Below are positions 25,849-34,242 of a DNA stretch of 64,000 bases, piece by piece. The position numbers and the translations under genes are program-made. The notes under the pieces were generated by a model that saw only the letters and a program-made list of their open reading frames with translations, had not been told where the DNA came from and ran no database searches. Origin of the DNA: Sporomusa acidovorans (GTDB taxonomy: Bacteria > Bacillota > Negativicutes > Sporomusales > Sporomusaceae); the NCBI RefSeq assembly GCF_002257695.2, contig NZ_CP155571.1. One strand, 5' to 3'. Numbering within the stretch: position 1 is the stretch's first letter; every line of letters begins with the position of its first letter.

Positions 25849-26085
25849 ATGAAAAATGTAATCTATTCCTACCAAAGCCCCTGCGGGAGATTTGTCATTA
25901 ATGAAGATAAGACCAATGGTTTATATAACCTTTTCTTTCGTGATGATCTTGAATTAATTGCCAAAGATCCAAATATGCTTGCATTTTTAGTAGCTAACTT
26001 CTGCCTTTGTAATCCCAATTGGGACGATTTTAAGGATCAAATTAAAGATGTGCCCAAAACACTAACTGACTGGGAAAAATCATAA
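25849..26085 (+). CDS. Hypothetical protein (78 residues)
   Basis: ATG with GGAGTG five bases upstream. The product opens KNVIYSYQSPCGRFVINED and contains LFFRDDLELIAKDPN and a Trp/Asp-rich C-terminus. It resembles no family I can name. A GGAC-type terminator follows at 26195. Flanked by short unknown genes and gene fragments, so it belongs to the same accessory stretch. Confidence 0.58.
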   Translation: MKNVIYSYQSPCGRFVINEDKTNGLYNLFFRDDLELIAKDPNMLAFLVANFCLCNPNWDDFKDQIKDVPKTLTDWEKS

Positions 26086-26194
26086 AAAAATTTTTTGTAT
26101 AGATTTACTCTATGGATACTTATATACATACAATCCAAGGATCGAGGACGAAAACGCTTCTATTATAGATAATATTATCCAAATGAAACAATAA

Positions 26195-26225
26195 AAAGGA
26201 CCGGTCAATGAAGGCCTGTCCTTTA
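26195..26225 (+). terminator. Probable terminator after the 78-residue gene
   Basis: AAAGGAC...GTCCTTT hairpin with internal GG/CC pairing; weak T-tail. Confidence 0.55.
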
Positions 26226-26392
26226 TGCATATACAATATTAAATTTTGTCCGCAATTAAAAATCGCAGGGGATAACGCATTGGATAAATTACGCCACTGA
26301 CTTCGTTTTCCTGAAAAATTGCCAACTGTATTCGGTCGAAGACCTGCAGCTGTTAAAAGTTGAGTTCGGCCTACCCCCGCCCAACGGCATAT
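26226..26392. other. Intergenic region
   Basis: No open frame or RNA structure supported here. Confidence 0.3.
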
Positions 26393-27354
26393 CTATTTAC
26401 ATAAGCACCTTGTTGCCTGGCTGAGATCACGCAAAAGATCTTGGTAGTCTTCGAGGCCGGCGTGAAAACGTAAAACATAGCCAGCCGGCAAGGGCGCGAC
26501 TTCGCGCTTGGCATGCACCGGTAATACAAGCGACAAGTGCCCGCCCCAGCTTTCGGCAACCCAGAACAGGTTTAGTGCATCGACAAAAGCTTCGACGTGC
26601 TTTGCCGAAAGGTCCGAACGGAGAACTATGCTAAAAAGACAGTTTCCTTTTTTGAAATAACGCTCAAAACGTTCGTGATAAGGTGAGGTTTCCAAAGTCG
26701 GCGAAAGGACGTCGGTGACGAAAGGCTGTTTCAAGAACCAATCGATTAGCCGTTGGGCGTTGTCGGCGTGTTGATTGAGACGTTCTTCGGTTGAATCAAT
26801 TCTGTGATAAAGTCGCGAGCAAGTCGTTGGTGCGACCGCACCGTTACCGGTTGCACGCAATTCGTCGGCGATGATCTGCATGTCTTCTGGATGCTTGGCG
26901 ATAACAATACCCGATGGCGTATCACCATACCCACCTTCGTATTTCGTCGTTGCTTGCACAACAACATCTACACCATGTTCAAGAGGTTTAAAACGGATGT
27001 GGCTTGCCCATGTGTTATCCATGACAGTACGTAACTTCGCATTCTGTGATATCGCAATAATACCATCGATGTCGGGGATTTCGAAAGTACCGCTGCCGGA
27101 GCCTCGATATAGACAATCAACTGTTCGCGCTGAGGATATTCGCTACGCGCTTTTAATAAGACCGAGCGAAATTCGTCTGCTGAAGCACCTGCTGGATAAC
27201 GAATTTGGTTTATGCGTCGCCGGTTCAGAAATCGGCTAATTGGTCCATATACATTATCAGGAATAAGAACCGCTTTCGGTGAAAATGCATCTAAAGTTGT
27301 TGCAATCGCAGATAACCCCAATGGACAGATAAAAATAAACACTACTGTTAACAT
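26393..27354 (-). pseudogene. Cystathionine beta-lyase/methionine gamma-lyase-type gene, truncated and frameshifted
   Basis: Two overlapping frames together encode the last three quarters of a trans-sulfuration PLP enzyme. The 5' frame has PLGLSAIATTLDAF and LIPDNVYGPISRF; after EAP the reading shifts by one lost base near 27098, and the second frame continues GSGTFEIPDIDGI, VMDNTWAS, KPLEHGVDVVVQATTKYEGG (PLP Lys) and so on to a C-terminal VLRFHAGLED. About 80 N-terminal residues are gone: the gene starts immediately beside the terminator of the neighbouring tRNA-Val. The codons look richer in G+C than neighbouring genes, and the protein resembles proteobacterial MetC, so transfer is likely. 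Confidence 0.82.
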
Positions 27355-27355
27355 A

Positions 27356-27385
27356 ACAAAAGGCTCCCGAAACCTCGGAAGCCTT
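27356..27385 (-). terminator. Terminator of tRNA-Val(GAC)
   Basis: Minus-strand stem AAGGCTTCCGA / TCGGGAGCCTT followed by TTGT. Confidence 0.75.
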
Positions 27386-27393
27386 GAATTTAC

Positions 27394-27470
27394 TGGTGGG
27401 ACTAACTGGACTCGAACCAGTGACCCCTACGATGTCAACGTAGTACTCTAACCATCTGAGCTATAATCCC
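27394..27470 (-). tRNA. tRNA-Val (GAC)
   Basis: Acceptor GGGATTA/TAGTCCC, anticodon stem CTACG/CGTAG, loop TTGACAT with anticodon GAC; T-arm ACTGG/CCAGT; CCA encoded. Confidence 0.96.
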
Positions 27471-27484
27471 TTAACACATATGTA

Positions 27485-27513
27485 ATTATATTACGGTCAA
27501 CTTTAAAAGTCAA
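27485..27513 (-). promoter_or_regulatory. Promoter of tRNA-Val(GAC)
   Basis: TTGACT - 17 bp - TATAAT on the minus strand, 14 bp before the tRNA. Confidence 0.85.
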
Positions 27514-27529
27514 GCGTCAAAAAATATAA

Positions 27530-28663
27530 TTAGTACAAGATATTATTCGCAATTACCAAGCGTTGAATTTGATTCGTTCCTTCGTAAATTTGCATAATTT
27601 TAGCATCACGCATATACTTTTCCGCCGGATATTCCTTGGAATATCCATATCCCCCTAACACCTGGACAACATCTGTAGTAACCTTCATAGCGGTATCAGC
27701 AGCAAAGCACTTGGCAATTGCTGAATCTTTTGTATAAGGAACACCCTGATCTTTCATCCAGCATGCTTTATACACCAGTAAACGGGCAGCTTCAACCTGC
27801 ATCGCCATATCAGCCAGCATTGCTTGTACCAACTGAAATGATGCAATCGGTTTATCAAATTGTACCCGTTCCTTTGAATACTTAATAGCTAATTCAAACG
27901 CAGCCTGAGCCAGCCCTACCGATACGGCACCAACAAACGGGCGGGCAGCATCCAGTGTTTTCATTGCAATTTTAAAGCCTTCGCCTTCACGCCCAATTCT
28001 GTTGGCAGCAGGAATACGCACATTTTCCAAAATTAATTCACAAGTATTAGATGCTCTGATTCCCATTTTTTCTTCTTTTTTACCAACTGAAAAGCCTGGT
28101 GTGCCACGGTCGACAATAAATGCTGTCAAACCGCGGATACCTGCAGTTTTGCGCGTATTTGCAAAAATAATATATATTTCAGCAATGCCGCCGTTGGTAA
28201 TAAAACATTTTGTGCCATTAAGAATATAGCTGTCACCATCTTTAACAGCAGTGGTCGCGACGGCTCCGGCATCTGAACCGGCTCCCGGTTCAGTCAAGGC
28301 AAAAGCGGCAAGCTTGCCAGCATTTAAAATTTTAAACATTTTGCTTTTTTGTTCTTCCGTTCCTAACAATACAACAGGATAAGAAGCTAAAGCATTCGCA
28401 GCAGTTGTCGTAGCTACGCCAGCACACCCTTTACCCAGTTCTTCGTAAATAATAGCAATTGATAGTGCATCAAGACCCGGCCCATCATATTCCTCTGGTA
28501 CGGTTAAATTAAGCAATCCTGCTTCGTCAAGTTTCTTCCATAAATCAGATGGAACCACACCTTCTTTATCCATTTCTAAAGCATGAGGTGTAATTTCTTT
28601 AGCAACAAAATCTCTTACCATTTTTTGCAGATCCAGCTGATCGGGAGTAAAGTTAAAATCCAT
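27530..28663 (-). CDS. Acyl-CoA dehydrogenase (butyryl-CoA dehydrogenase type)
   Basis: 377 residues, standard length. N-terminal helical domain (FNFTPDQLDLQKMVRDF), middle domain with FALTEPGAGSDAGA and CFITNGG (FAD/substrate contacts), and C-terminal domain with the family signature QVLGGYGYSKEYPAEKYMRDAKI and catalytic Glu in IYEGTNQIQR. It oxidises short-chain acyl-CoA to enoyl-CoA using FAD and electron-transferring flavoprotein. No etfAB or other beta-oxidation gene is adjacent, so the physiological substrate is not shown by context. GGAGGC precedes the ATG. Confidence 0.94.
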   Translation of the reverse strand: MDFNFTPDQLDLQKMVRDFVAKEITPHALEMDKEGVVPSDLWKKLDEAGLLNLTVPEEYDGPGLDALSIAIIYEELGKGCAGVATTTAANALASYPVVLLGTEEQKSKMFKILNAGKLAAFALTEPGAGSDAGAVATTAVKDGDSYILNGTKCFITNGGIAEIYIIFANTRKTAGIRGLTAFIVDRGTPGFSVGKKEEKMGIRASNTCELILENVRIPAANRIGREGEGFKIAMKTLDAARPFVGAVSVGLAQAAFELAIKYSKERVQFDKPIASFQLVQAMLADMAMQVEAARLLVYKACWMKDQGVPYTKDSAIAKCFAADTAMKVTTDVVQVLGGYGYSKEYPAEKYMRDAKIMQIYEGTNQIQRLVIANNILY

Positions 28664-28767
28664 GCTTTGCCTCCTTGTGTTAGCATATTACCAAAAAATC
28701 CTAATGATAAGTATACCTCATAATTTTTTTTTTGTTAACACCCTAATATAAGAAAAATAAAAAAAAG

Positions 28768-29229
28768 CTATTTTAGTAACAATCGAGCACCGACTGCCAG
28801 CAATATCAAACCTCCTATTTGTTGGGGACTGCAAGCCACACGGTCAAGTCCAAATCCGCCAAAATGATCAATAAGAATAGCGGTTAATACTTGACCTACA
28901 ATAATTGCCGTAGTGGCATTAGCAACCCCAACCTGCGGAATACTGGCAGCTACCAGATAGATAATGGCAACGCCAACAACGCCGCCTAACCAAGAATACC
29001 AAGGAGCTGCCTGCCATGCATTCCAATTACCTTTCCCCATAGAAAATAGGAACAGTAATATCATAACCAAAACAGTTCCCGTAAAATGAACAATAAAAGT
29101 AGCCTCTAAAAGGCCGATTGCCTTACTTAACCCAGTATTAAGAGAACCCTGCACTGCCATTAGCACCCCGGAAATCAAAGCTAAAAGCAATGGCAGCATT
29201 TCACTTGAGACAAAATTCAATACTAACAC
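28768..29229 (-). CDS. DMT-family membrane protein (YdcZ/DUF606)
   Basis: About 153 residues with five hydrophobic helices; the motif pattern ISGVLMAVQGSLNTGLSKAIG near the N-terminus and ATTAIIVGQVLTAILIDHFGGFG near the C-terminus is typical of DUF606/YdcZ, half-size relatives of drug/metabolite transporters that usually dimerise. The start is uncertain: GTG at 29227-29229 is one base from GGGAG, a TTG three codons later has better spacing, and an ATG at residue 11 is also possible. It stands alone. Confidence 0.8.
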   Translation of the reverse strand: MLVLNFVSSEMLPLLLALISGVLMAVQGSLNTGLSKAIGLLEATFIVHFTGTVLVMILLFLFSMGKGNWNAWQAAPWYSWLGGVVGVAIIYLVAASIPQVGVANATTAIIVGQVLTAILIDHFGGFGLDRVACSPQQIGGLILLAVGARLLLK

Positions 29230-29302
29230 GCTCCCAGTAAAAACTAAAATTCTATGTGTAGTATAATACCAGGAGCATTGTAATATTCAAAAGGACAGCA
29301 AA

Positions 29303-29328
29303 TAAAAAGGGGCAGGCTAAACCTGCCA
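29303..29328 (-). terminator. Terminator after the 3D-domain gene
   Basis: GGCAGG / CCTGCC hairpin followed by CCTTTTTATTT on the minus strand. Confidence 0.82.
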
Positions 29329-29333
29329 ATATC

Positions 29334-29933
29334 TCAATCAAGAATATATACAGTTACCCGTTGTACACCAAAATTTAAGGCTTCATAATGACTGTCAAAA
29401 GCTAAATCAATGCGTTCACCTTTAATCGCTCCACCAATATCGTCAGCCCTTGCATAGCCATAACCCGGAATATAGAGTCGAGTTCCTAACGGAATAACGG
29501 CCGGATCGACCGCAACCAATCCCTTACGTAAAAAATTGCCGCCATACGTATAACTGCCATTTCCTGGATCATAAGCACTATAACCAGAGGCTCTCATACT
29601 AAGAGATCGGCTATATCTACTTGGTTCGCCAGCCGCACGCCCAAGATAGATAAATGTTTCCTTGTCGACAATACCATTTACCGGAAGATAACTACTACGT
29701 TGAAAATCCTTAACGGCTTTAGCTGTAACCGGACCAAAGATACCATCAATTTCGCCCGCATAAAAACCGCCGTCTGCCAAATATTTTTGCACAATCCGAA
29801 CTTGGTCACCGCGTGCCCCAATCGTAATAGTAGGTTGTTCCTGCGGACCTGCAGCCAAACCTACCCCTGGAATACTGGCGGCGGCGAACAACATAGAAAA
29901 CACAAAAAACACTTTAACAAACGTATTTCTCAC
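29334..29933 (-). CDS. Secreted peptidoglycan-binding 3D-domain protein
   Basis: 199 residues. A signal peptide (about 1-28, FVKVFFVFSMLFAAASIPGVGLA) is followed by a PG_binding_1 domain (GARGDQVRIVQKYLADGGFY to about 95) and a C-terminal 3D domain with MRASGYSAYDPG, GLVAVDPAVIPLGTRLYIPGYG, and the Asp triad ending in ADDIGGAIKGERIDLAFD. The 3D fold resembles the catalytic region of MltA/RlpA-type lytic enzymes and YocH/YuiC-like muralytic proteins. It probably cleaves or binds peptidoglycan outside the cytoplasmic membrane. The upstream c-di-AMP riboswitch links it to osmotic and cell-wall control. Confidence 0.9.
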   Translation of the reverse strand: MRNTFVKVFFVFSMLFAAASIPGVGLAAGPQEQPTITIGARGDQVRIVQKYLADGGFYAGEIDGIFGPVTAKAVKDFQRSSYLPVNGIVDKETFIYLGRAAGEPSRYSRSLSMRASGYSAYDPGNGSYTYGGNFLRKGLVAVDPAVIPLGTRLYIPGYGYARADDIGGAIKGERIDLAFDSHYEALNFGVQRVTVYILD

Positions 29934-29949
29934 TTGACCACCTCTCTTT

Positions 29950-30075
29950 ACCGTATGCCTCCGGGGTTAGCTGTCGGATTCGGGCAAAAGAGAAGAACGC
30001 GAGAACGCCCTACCGCATTATGCGGATTCACCCCAATAAATTGTCGGTTCCCCCGTACCTACTAGATTCGGCATT
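29950..30075 (-). promoter_or_regulatory. Cyclic di-AMP riboswitch (ydaO/yuaA type)
   Basis: The minus strand carries the conserved blocks of this class: TACGGGGGAACCGAC, GGGGTGAATCC, TAGGGCG, CCCGAATCCGACAGCTAACC and GGAGGC, in the right order and spacing, between a strong promoter and the 3D-domain gene. In this class ligand binding turns expression off. The target, a cell-wall protein, is typical for the class. Confidence 0.95.
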
Positions 30076-30081
30076 TTAATT

Positions 30082-30110
30082 ATATTACACTGTTTTTCTC
30101 GTTACGTCAA
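30082..30110 (-). promoter_or_regulatory. Promoter of the c-di-AMP riboswitch transcript
   Basis: TTGACG - 17 bp - TAATAT on the minus strand, ending seven bases before the riboswitch. Confidence 0.82.
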
Positions 30111-30188
30111 TCTCAGTATTTGGCGGTTTCCAGTCTTTATTCCTAATTATCAATGATAAATTACGGTATAATTAATATTTAGTTACTA

Positions 30189-30908
30189 TTATATTCCCAA
30201 AGCCGCACAAAATTCTTTTGTGGCAATCCCTGTAGGAGTTATCCCTTTTTCTGTCTGATAAGCCTTAACAGCTTCTTCCGTCATGGCGCCAAACAAGCCG
30301 TCGGCCCGCCCCTGAAAATATCCAAGTTCTTTAAGCTTTAGCTGTAAAGCAACAACGTCAGCGCCCGAAGATTTATTTTTAAGATTTCTTGCTATCTTCA
30401 CTTTCCGATCCTCAATACGAACCGGAGTGCCAATAGGAAGCCACTCAAATAATTCTTCAACATCCTTATTGCGCATTCTAATACAGCCATGACTGGCAAA
30501 ACGCCCTATCGACCATGGTTTGTTTGTCCCGTGGATACCGTATGTTCCCCAGGGTACATTCAGTCCCATCCACCTGGTGCCAAAGCCAGTACCCCAATTA
30601 TAATCTTTCCACACTATGTTCCATTCGCCGATAGGCGTGGGTGTTTCGCTTTTGCCTACCGCGATTCGATATTTTTTATATAACTGGTCATCATTGTAAA
30701 CTTCAAGTACCCTTGCCCGAATTTTCACAACTACACTAATTTTTCCTGGCGGAGCCTCCGTTGGTTGATTGGGATCAAGCGCTGCGAATTCTTGTTCATC
30801 CATATATTCAAATCCAATAATACTGAAAACAATACTTAATATAGTAAAAATCGCTATCCCATAAAATATTTGCGAACGTCTGAACTTAAATGACTGCATG
30901 GGTTTCAT
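30189..30908 (-). CDS. L,D-transpeptidase with C-terminal peptidoglycan-binding domain
   Basis: 239 residues from the ATG at 30906-30908, which has GGGAGGAG three bases upstream; a longer frame lacks a site. An N-terminal membrane anchor (IFYGIAIFTILSIVFSIIGF) precedes a YkuD domain (about 55-170) with the catalytic HGTNKPWSIG...SHGCIRM motif (His, Ser-His-Gly-Cys), then a PG_binding_1 domain (GADVVALQLKLKELGYFQG). It forms or exchanges 3-3 peptidoglycan crosslinks outside the cytoplasmic membrane. It lies between two 3D-domain genes on the same strand, a local group of envelope enzymes. Confidence 0.93.
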   Translation of the reverse strand: MKPMQSFKFRRSQIFYGIAIFTILSIVFSIIGFEYMDEQEFAALDPNQPTEAPPGKISVVVKIRARVLEVYNDDQLYKKYRIAVGKSETPTPIGEWNIVWKDYNWGTGFGTRWMGLNVPWGTYGIHGTNKPWSIGRFASHGCIRMRNKDVEELFEWLPIGTPVRIEDRKVKIARNLKNKSSGADVVALQLKLKELGYFQGRADGLFGAMTEEAVKAYQTEKGITPTGIATKEFCAALGI

Positions 30909-31025
30909 GTTACTCCTCCCATCAAGACGGATTTTTCTCCTCAAAATATATTCATTTAGCAATGGAGATATGAATGAGAAAAACAAGTAAACCTTTCATC
31001 CGCCAACCGGGAAAAAGTTATACTG

Positions 31026-31054
31026 CAAAAAAAAACCGGCCGTAGCCGGTTTTA
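31026..31054 (-). terminator. Terminator after the second 3D-domain gene
   Basis: AACCGGC-TACG-GCCGGTT hairpin followed by a run of T on the minus strand; it overlaps the stop codon. Confidence 0.88.
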
Positions 31055-31840
31055 TGGAAGAACATATACCTTTATATTTTGGATGCCATAATTCAATGCT
31101 TCTTGTCGGGTATTAAACGCCAAATCAATACGATTACCTTTAATTGCACTACCCTGATCTTCAGCCAGAGCCTCTCCATAACCTTCAATCCAAAGTTTGG
31201 TTCCCATAGGAATAATAGCAGGGTCTACAGCTACTACTCCTTTTTTAACTTTGCCACCTACATAAGTCAGGTTATTCCAGCTACCGTTATCCCGATAACC
31301 CGGAGCGTACGCTGTTGCCGTCATATCCAAGATCTTACGGTAATTTTGCGGGGCACCGGCAAGAGCGTTATTATCTTCAACAGCTTGAGGGGTTAACGAA
31401 CTACGATTATTGAGTAACGTTGACAACAAAGCAACTTTCTCTTGATATTCCGCTAAACGGCTATTAATTTCTTCCTGGAGCGTTTCTTGTACCTTCCCGC
31501 GGACAGCACTCTCTACTGCTTTGGTAATGTCTGCATTAGTACTTGCTTGGCCCTGCGTCAATAATTGTTGTGTCAGTGTGGTAAGATTCTTAACTATAGC
31601 GCCACGTTCCGACTGCTCAATTGTCTTTTGAGCCAGTTCTCCCCATATAGCCTGCTTATCATTTTGGCTTAGCGTGTTCCGCATTTTTATTAGCTCTTGG
31701 ATTTGGGCGGCTGTTGAATTTCCAGCCGTCACTTCAGCCAGTTTTCCCTCAAAAGATGCGGCTTCTGCTCGTGGCAATGCCGCCCCCAATAACGGCATTG
31801 CAAAAACCATCAATAAAATAGCAGCTAGCTTTCTTCTCAA
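31052..31840 (-). CDS. Secreted 3D-domain protein with helical stalk
   Basis: 262 residues. Signal peptide (about 1-27, AAILLMVFAMPLLGAALPRAEA), then a long helical region (30-165, QTIEQSERGAIVKNL, QETLQEEINSRLAEYQEKVALL) likely to form a coiled-coil stalk, then a 3D domain with MTATAYAPGYRDNG, GVVAVDPAIIPMGTKLWIEGYG and the AEDQGSAIKGNRIDLAF triad. Similar stalked proteins in Negativicutes are predicted muramidase-like. It shares its C-terminal domain with the protein at 29334 but has a helical stalk in place of the peptidoglycan-binding domain. Confidence 0.88.
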   Translation of the reverse strand: MRRKLAAILLMVFAMPLLGAALPRAEAASFEGKLAEVTAGNSTAAQIQELIKMRNTLSQNDKQAIWGELAQKTIEQSERGAIVKNLTTLTQQLLTQGQASTNADITKAVESAVRGKVQETLQEEINSRLAEYQEKVALLSTLLNNRSSLTPQAVEDNNALAGAPQNYRKILDMTATAYAPGYRDNGSWNNLTYVGGKVKKGVVAVDPAIIPMGTKLWIEGYGEALAEDQGSAIKGNRIDLAFNTRQEALNYGIQNIKVYVLP

Positions 31841-31917
31841 TTTAGTACTCCTTTCATTTGATGGCCCTGATTCGAGGACATTCTACCATACACTTTACAT
31901 AATATCCAGCGGTAAAA

Positions 31918-31953
31918 TTAGTAAAAGCTCGCTTGCATGAGGCAAACGAGCTT
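31918..31953 (-). terminator. Probable terminator of the M20 hydrolase gene
   Basis: Minus-strand stem AAGCTCGTTTGC / GCAAGCGAGCTT followed by TTACTAATTTT, about 110 bp past the hydrolase stop codon. Confidence 0.7.
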
Positions 31954-32062
31954 AATAACAAAAAGTTTATAAGATAAAATCCAAATTCCAAAATACTGAA
32001 TATCCTGTTTTCTTACAAATAAAAGCTAACACCTATTTCGCTTCCGTGCATATATACTAAGG

Positions 32063-33304
32063 TCACTTGGCTAATTGATATAGTGTTTCTGTTAAAACAT
32101 CAAGACCGGCAGCTATATCATAAGAAGCCGTGTACTCACGGGAATTATGATTAATGCTATCTTTACAGGGAATAATAAGCAAAGCGGACGGTGCAATCCG
32201 TGCTATATTCATGGCAGAATGGGCAGTACGGCTATCAATGCGCATACTTCTCAAATTTAATTGGCGGCAATTTTTTTCAATGATTCGATTTATGGCAGCA
32301 TCAAGTTTTATCGCTTTTTCCGATGTCACCACGTCAATCGCAGCCGGTGTACCATAATCCTCGGTTATGGAACTGATAGCGTCTTTAATTTCCTGCAATA
32401 TATCTACGATATTCTCATGCACTGTACCAAAAATATCTACCCACAATTCAACCCTGTCCACAATTACATTAGCAGTGCCCGGATAGGTATGTAAAGCAGT
32501 TACTGTTGCTACCGCTCCCTGATATTCATATTCGGCCGCAATATTTCTAACTGACAATACAATCATAGCAGCGCTGACAAGGGCATCCTGTCGGTCGGCT
32601 ATGTCAGTAACGCCAGAATGTCCTGCGGTTCCCGTTACAATGATCTTGAGTCTGGTCGGAGCTGAAATGGTATCAACAATACCAATATTCATTTTCCTTT
32701 GTGCTAAAACTTGACCTTGCTCAATATGCAGCTCCACAAATCCTTTTATACTGTTCTGCGAACAAGCCGCAGTTGCAAGGCGTTCAATAAGAAGGCCCAT
32801 TGCCTCTAACTCATCTGCCAAACTAACCCCATTATGATCTTTAAGCCTCTTCCACGTAGGAATATGAGCCAGTCCGGCCATTGCCTTACTTCCCATATTG
32901 GCCAAATTAAACCGGCTGGATTCCTCCGCCGCGAAAGCAATAACTTTCAAGGGATGTTTAACTTCACCGCGGTGCCGTATACGACTCACCGCAGCCAAAC
33001 CGCAGAGTACACCAAGAACTCCGTCATACTTACCGCCAGAAGGCATCGTATCAAGATGGGAACCAGTCGCAACGACTGGAACATGAGACTCCACATCTGC
33101 GGGTTGAAATTGGCCGATAATATTGCCGATTGCATCAATTTCAACATTCAGTCCGCAATTTTCCATAAGTTTGCTCATATAGTTTCGTGCCTGATGATCA
33201 GCGGGAGTAAATGCAAGGCGGGTAATATTAGGTTTATCTTGACTAAATTGAGCAATTTGTTCTATTTGTTCAAGAACCCAGGCACTATCATACAAAGTAT
33301 CCAT
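32063..33304 (-). CDS. M20-family amidohydrolase (N-carbamoyl-L-amino acid hydrolase/allantoate amidohydrolase type)
   Basis: 413 residues. Metal and catalytic motifs of the hydantoinase/carbamoylase subgroup: ATGSHLDTMPSGGKYDGVLGVL (His, bridging Asp), AFAAEESSRF (catalytic and metal Glu), VELHIEQGQVL, and a C-terminal SGALLIIPC-like region with HNSREYTA. The dimerisation domain occupies about 210-330. It would hydrolyse an N-carbamoyl amino acid or allantoate; substrate specificity cannot be read. No purine or hydantoin genes are nearby. GGAGGG lies a few bases before the ATG. Confidence 0.9.
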   Translation of the reverse strand: MDTLYDSAWVLEQIEQIAQFSQDKPNITRLAFTPADHQARNYMSKLMENCGLNVEIDAIGNIIGQFQPADVESHVPVVATGSHLDTMPSGGKYDGVLGVLCGLAAVSRIRHRGEVKHPLKVIAFAAEESSRFNLANMGSKAMAGLAHIPTWKRLKDHNGVSLADELEAMGLLIERLATAACSQNSIKGFVELHIEQGQVLAQRKMNIGIVDTISAPTRLKIIVTGTAGHSGVTDIADRQDALVSAAMIVLSVRNIAAEYEYQGAVATVTALHTYPGTANVIVDRVELWVDIFGTVHENIVDILQEIKDAISSITEDYGTPAAIDVVTSEKAIKLDAAINRIIEKNCRQLNLRSMRIDSRTAHSAMNIARIAPSALLIIPCKDSINHNSREYTASYDIAAGLDVLTETLYQLAK

Positions 33305-33384
33305 TTGAATAACAACCGCCCTCCCTAAAAGTAACTCTTACTGACAGTATAACTCTATTACAATGCTAAAACCATATGTATCAA

Positions 33385-33414
33385 AGAAAAAGCGCTCGGA
33401 TTTTATCCAAGCGC
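33385..33414 (-). terminator. Terminator of the siroheme Fe-S protein gene
   Basis: GCGCTTGGAT / ATCCGAGCGC hairpin followed by TTTTTC on the minus strand. Confidence 0.88.
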
Positions 33415-33421
33415 CTCTTCT

Positions 33422-34093
33422 TTAGCCTAGAATATCTTTTTTTACGTTGTCTAAACCTAACCGATCTATCATCATGCCAATTCGCTCATGTTTTCTGGCA
33501 TTTTCTTTGTAATAAGCAATTATCTTATTAATAAGCGGCAATACTTCCTCTTGGGGTACCGGCTCTACTAACAAATTTGCGATTCTTGCTCTGGCTCCGG
33601 CACAACCGCCAATTACAACCTTCCACCCTTTAGCCGTGCCGATAAGCCCGATATCTTTTACCCAGCACTCCGCACAGGAGTTAGTACAGCCGCTAACGCC
33701 AAATTTAAGTTTACCGGGGAGTTCCATACCATGATATACTTTATCAATTTCCAATCCCAGAGTTAGACCGTCTTGCTGCGCACGTTTACAGAAATGAGTA
33801 GCCGGACAAATCTTTACACTCCGGACACAAAGACCAACTGCTGCTCCTTTATCCATTCCCAGGTCTTCCCAGGCAGCATCAATTTTTTCTTCAGGAATAC
33901 CAACAATGGCAATTCGCTGCGCCGAAGTAAGCTTAAGGGCTTTAGCACCATACTTCTCAGAAACATCCGCAATTTTTCTCAGAACATTAGCGTCAAGAAT
34001 GACGCCGCCTGGAATATGAGGAGCAATCGCATAGGTTTCTCTATCACGTTGAACAATAGCGCCTTTCTCAAGTAAATCAGTTTTAGTTTCCAT
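33422..34093 (-). CDS. Nitrite/sulfite reductase-like siroheme [4Fe-4S] protein
   Basis: 223 residues from the ATG at 34091-34093 (AGGAGG upstream). It contains an N-terminal ferredoxin-like half-domain with IAPHIPGGVI and a core with the cluster/siroheme cysteines: CPATHFC (C-x5-C) and SGCTNSCAECW (C-x3-C), then DIGLIGTAKGWKVVIGGCAG. At about 220 residues it is the single-repeat form, half the size of NirA/CysI, found in anaerobes and resembling coenzyme F420-free 'small sulfite reductase' proteins. It may reduce sulfite or nitrite with an unknown electron donor. No cys or nir genes are adjacent. Confidence 0.84.
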   Translation of the reverse strand: METKTDLLEKGAIVQRDRETYAIAPHIPGGVILDANVLRKIADVSEKYGAKALKLTSAQRIAIVGIPEEKIDAAWEDLGMDKGAAVGLCVRSVKICPATHFCKRAQQDGLTLGLEIDKVYHGMELPGKLKFGVSGCTNSCAECWVKDIGLIGTAKGWKVVIGGCAGARARIANLLVEPVPQEEVLPLINKIIAYYKENARKHERIGMMIDRLGLDNVKKDILG

Positions 34094-34194
34094 TTTTAGC
34101 CTCCTATAGATAATCATATGTATCGGAATATAATTATAATTAGATGTTGAATCTTAAATTCCTGCTAAAGTGGAAAATTTTTATTAAAACAGAT

Positions 34195-34224
34195 AAAAGA
34201 AAAATAGCGCCGCTGACGCTATTT
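34195..34224 (-). terminator. Terminator of the ferritin-like gene
   Basis: AATAGCG / CGCTATT hairpin followed by TTTCTTTTAT on the minus strand. Confidence 0.85.
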
Positions 34225-34242
34225 TCAGTGTGTGTATGACCG

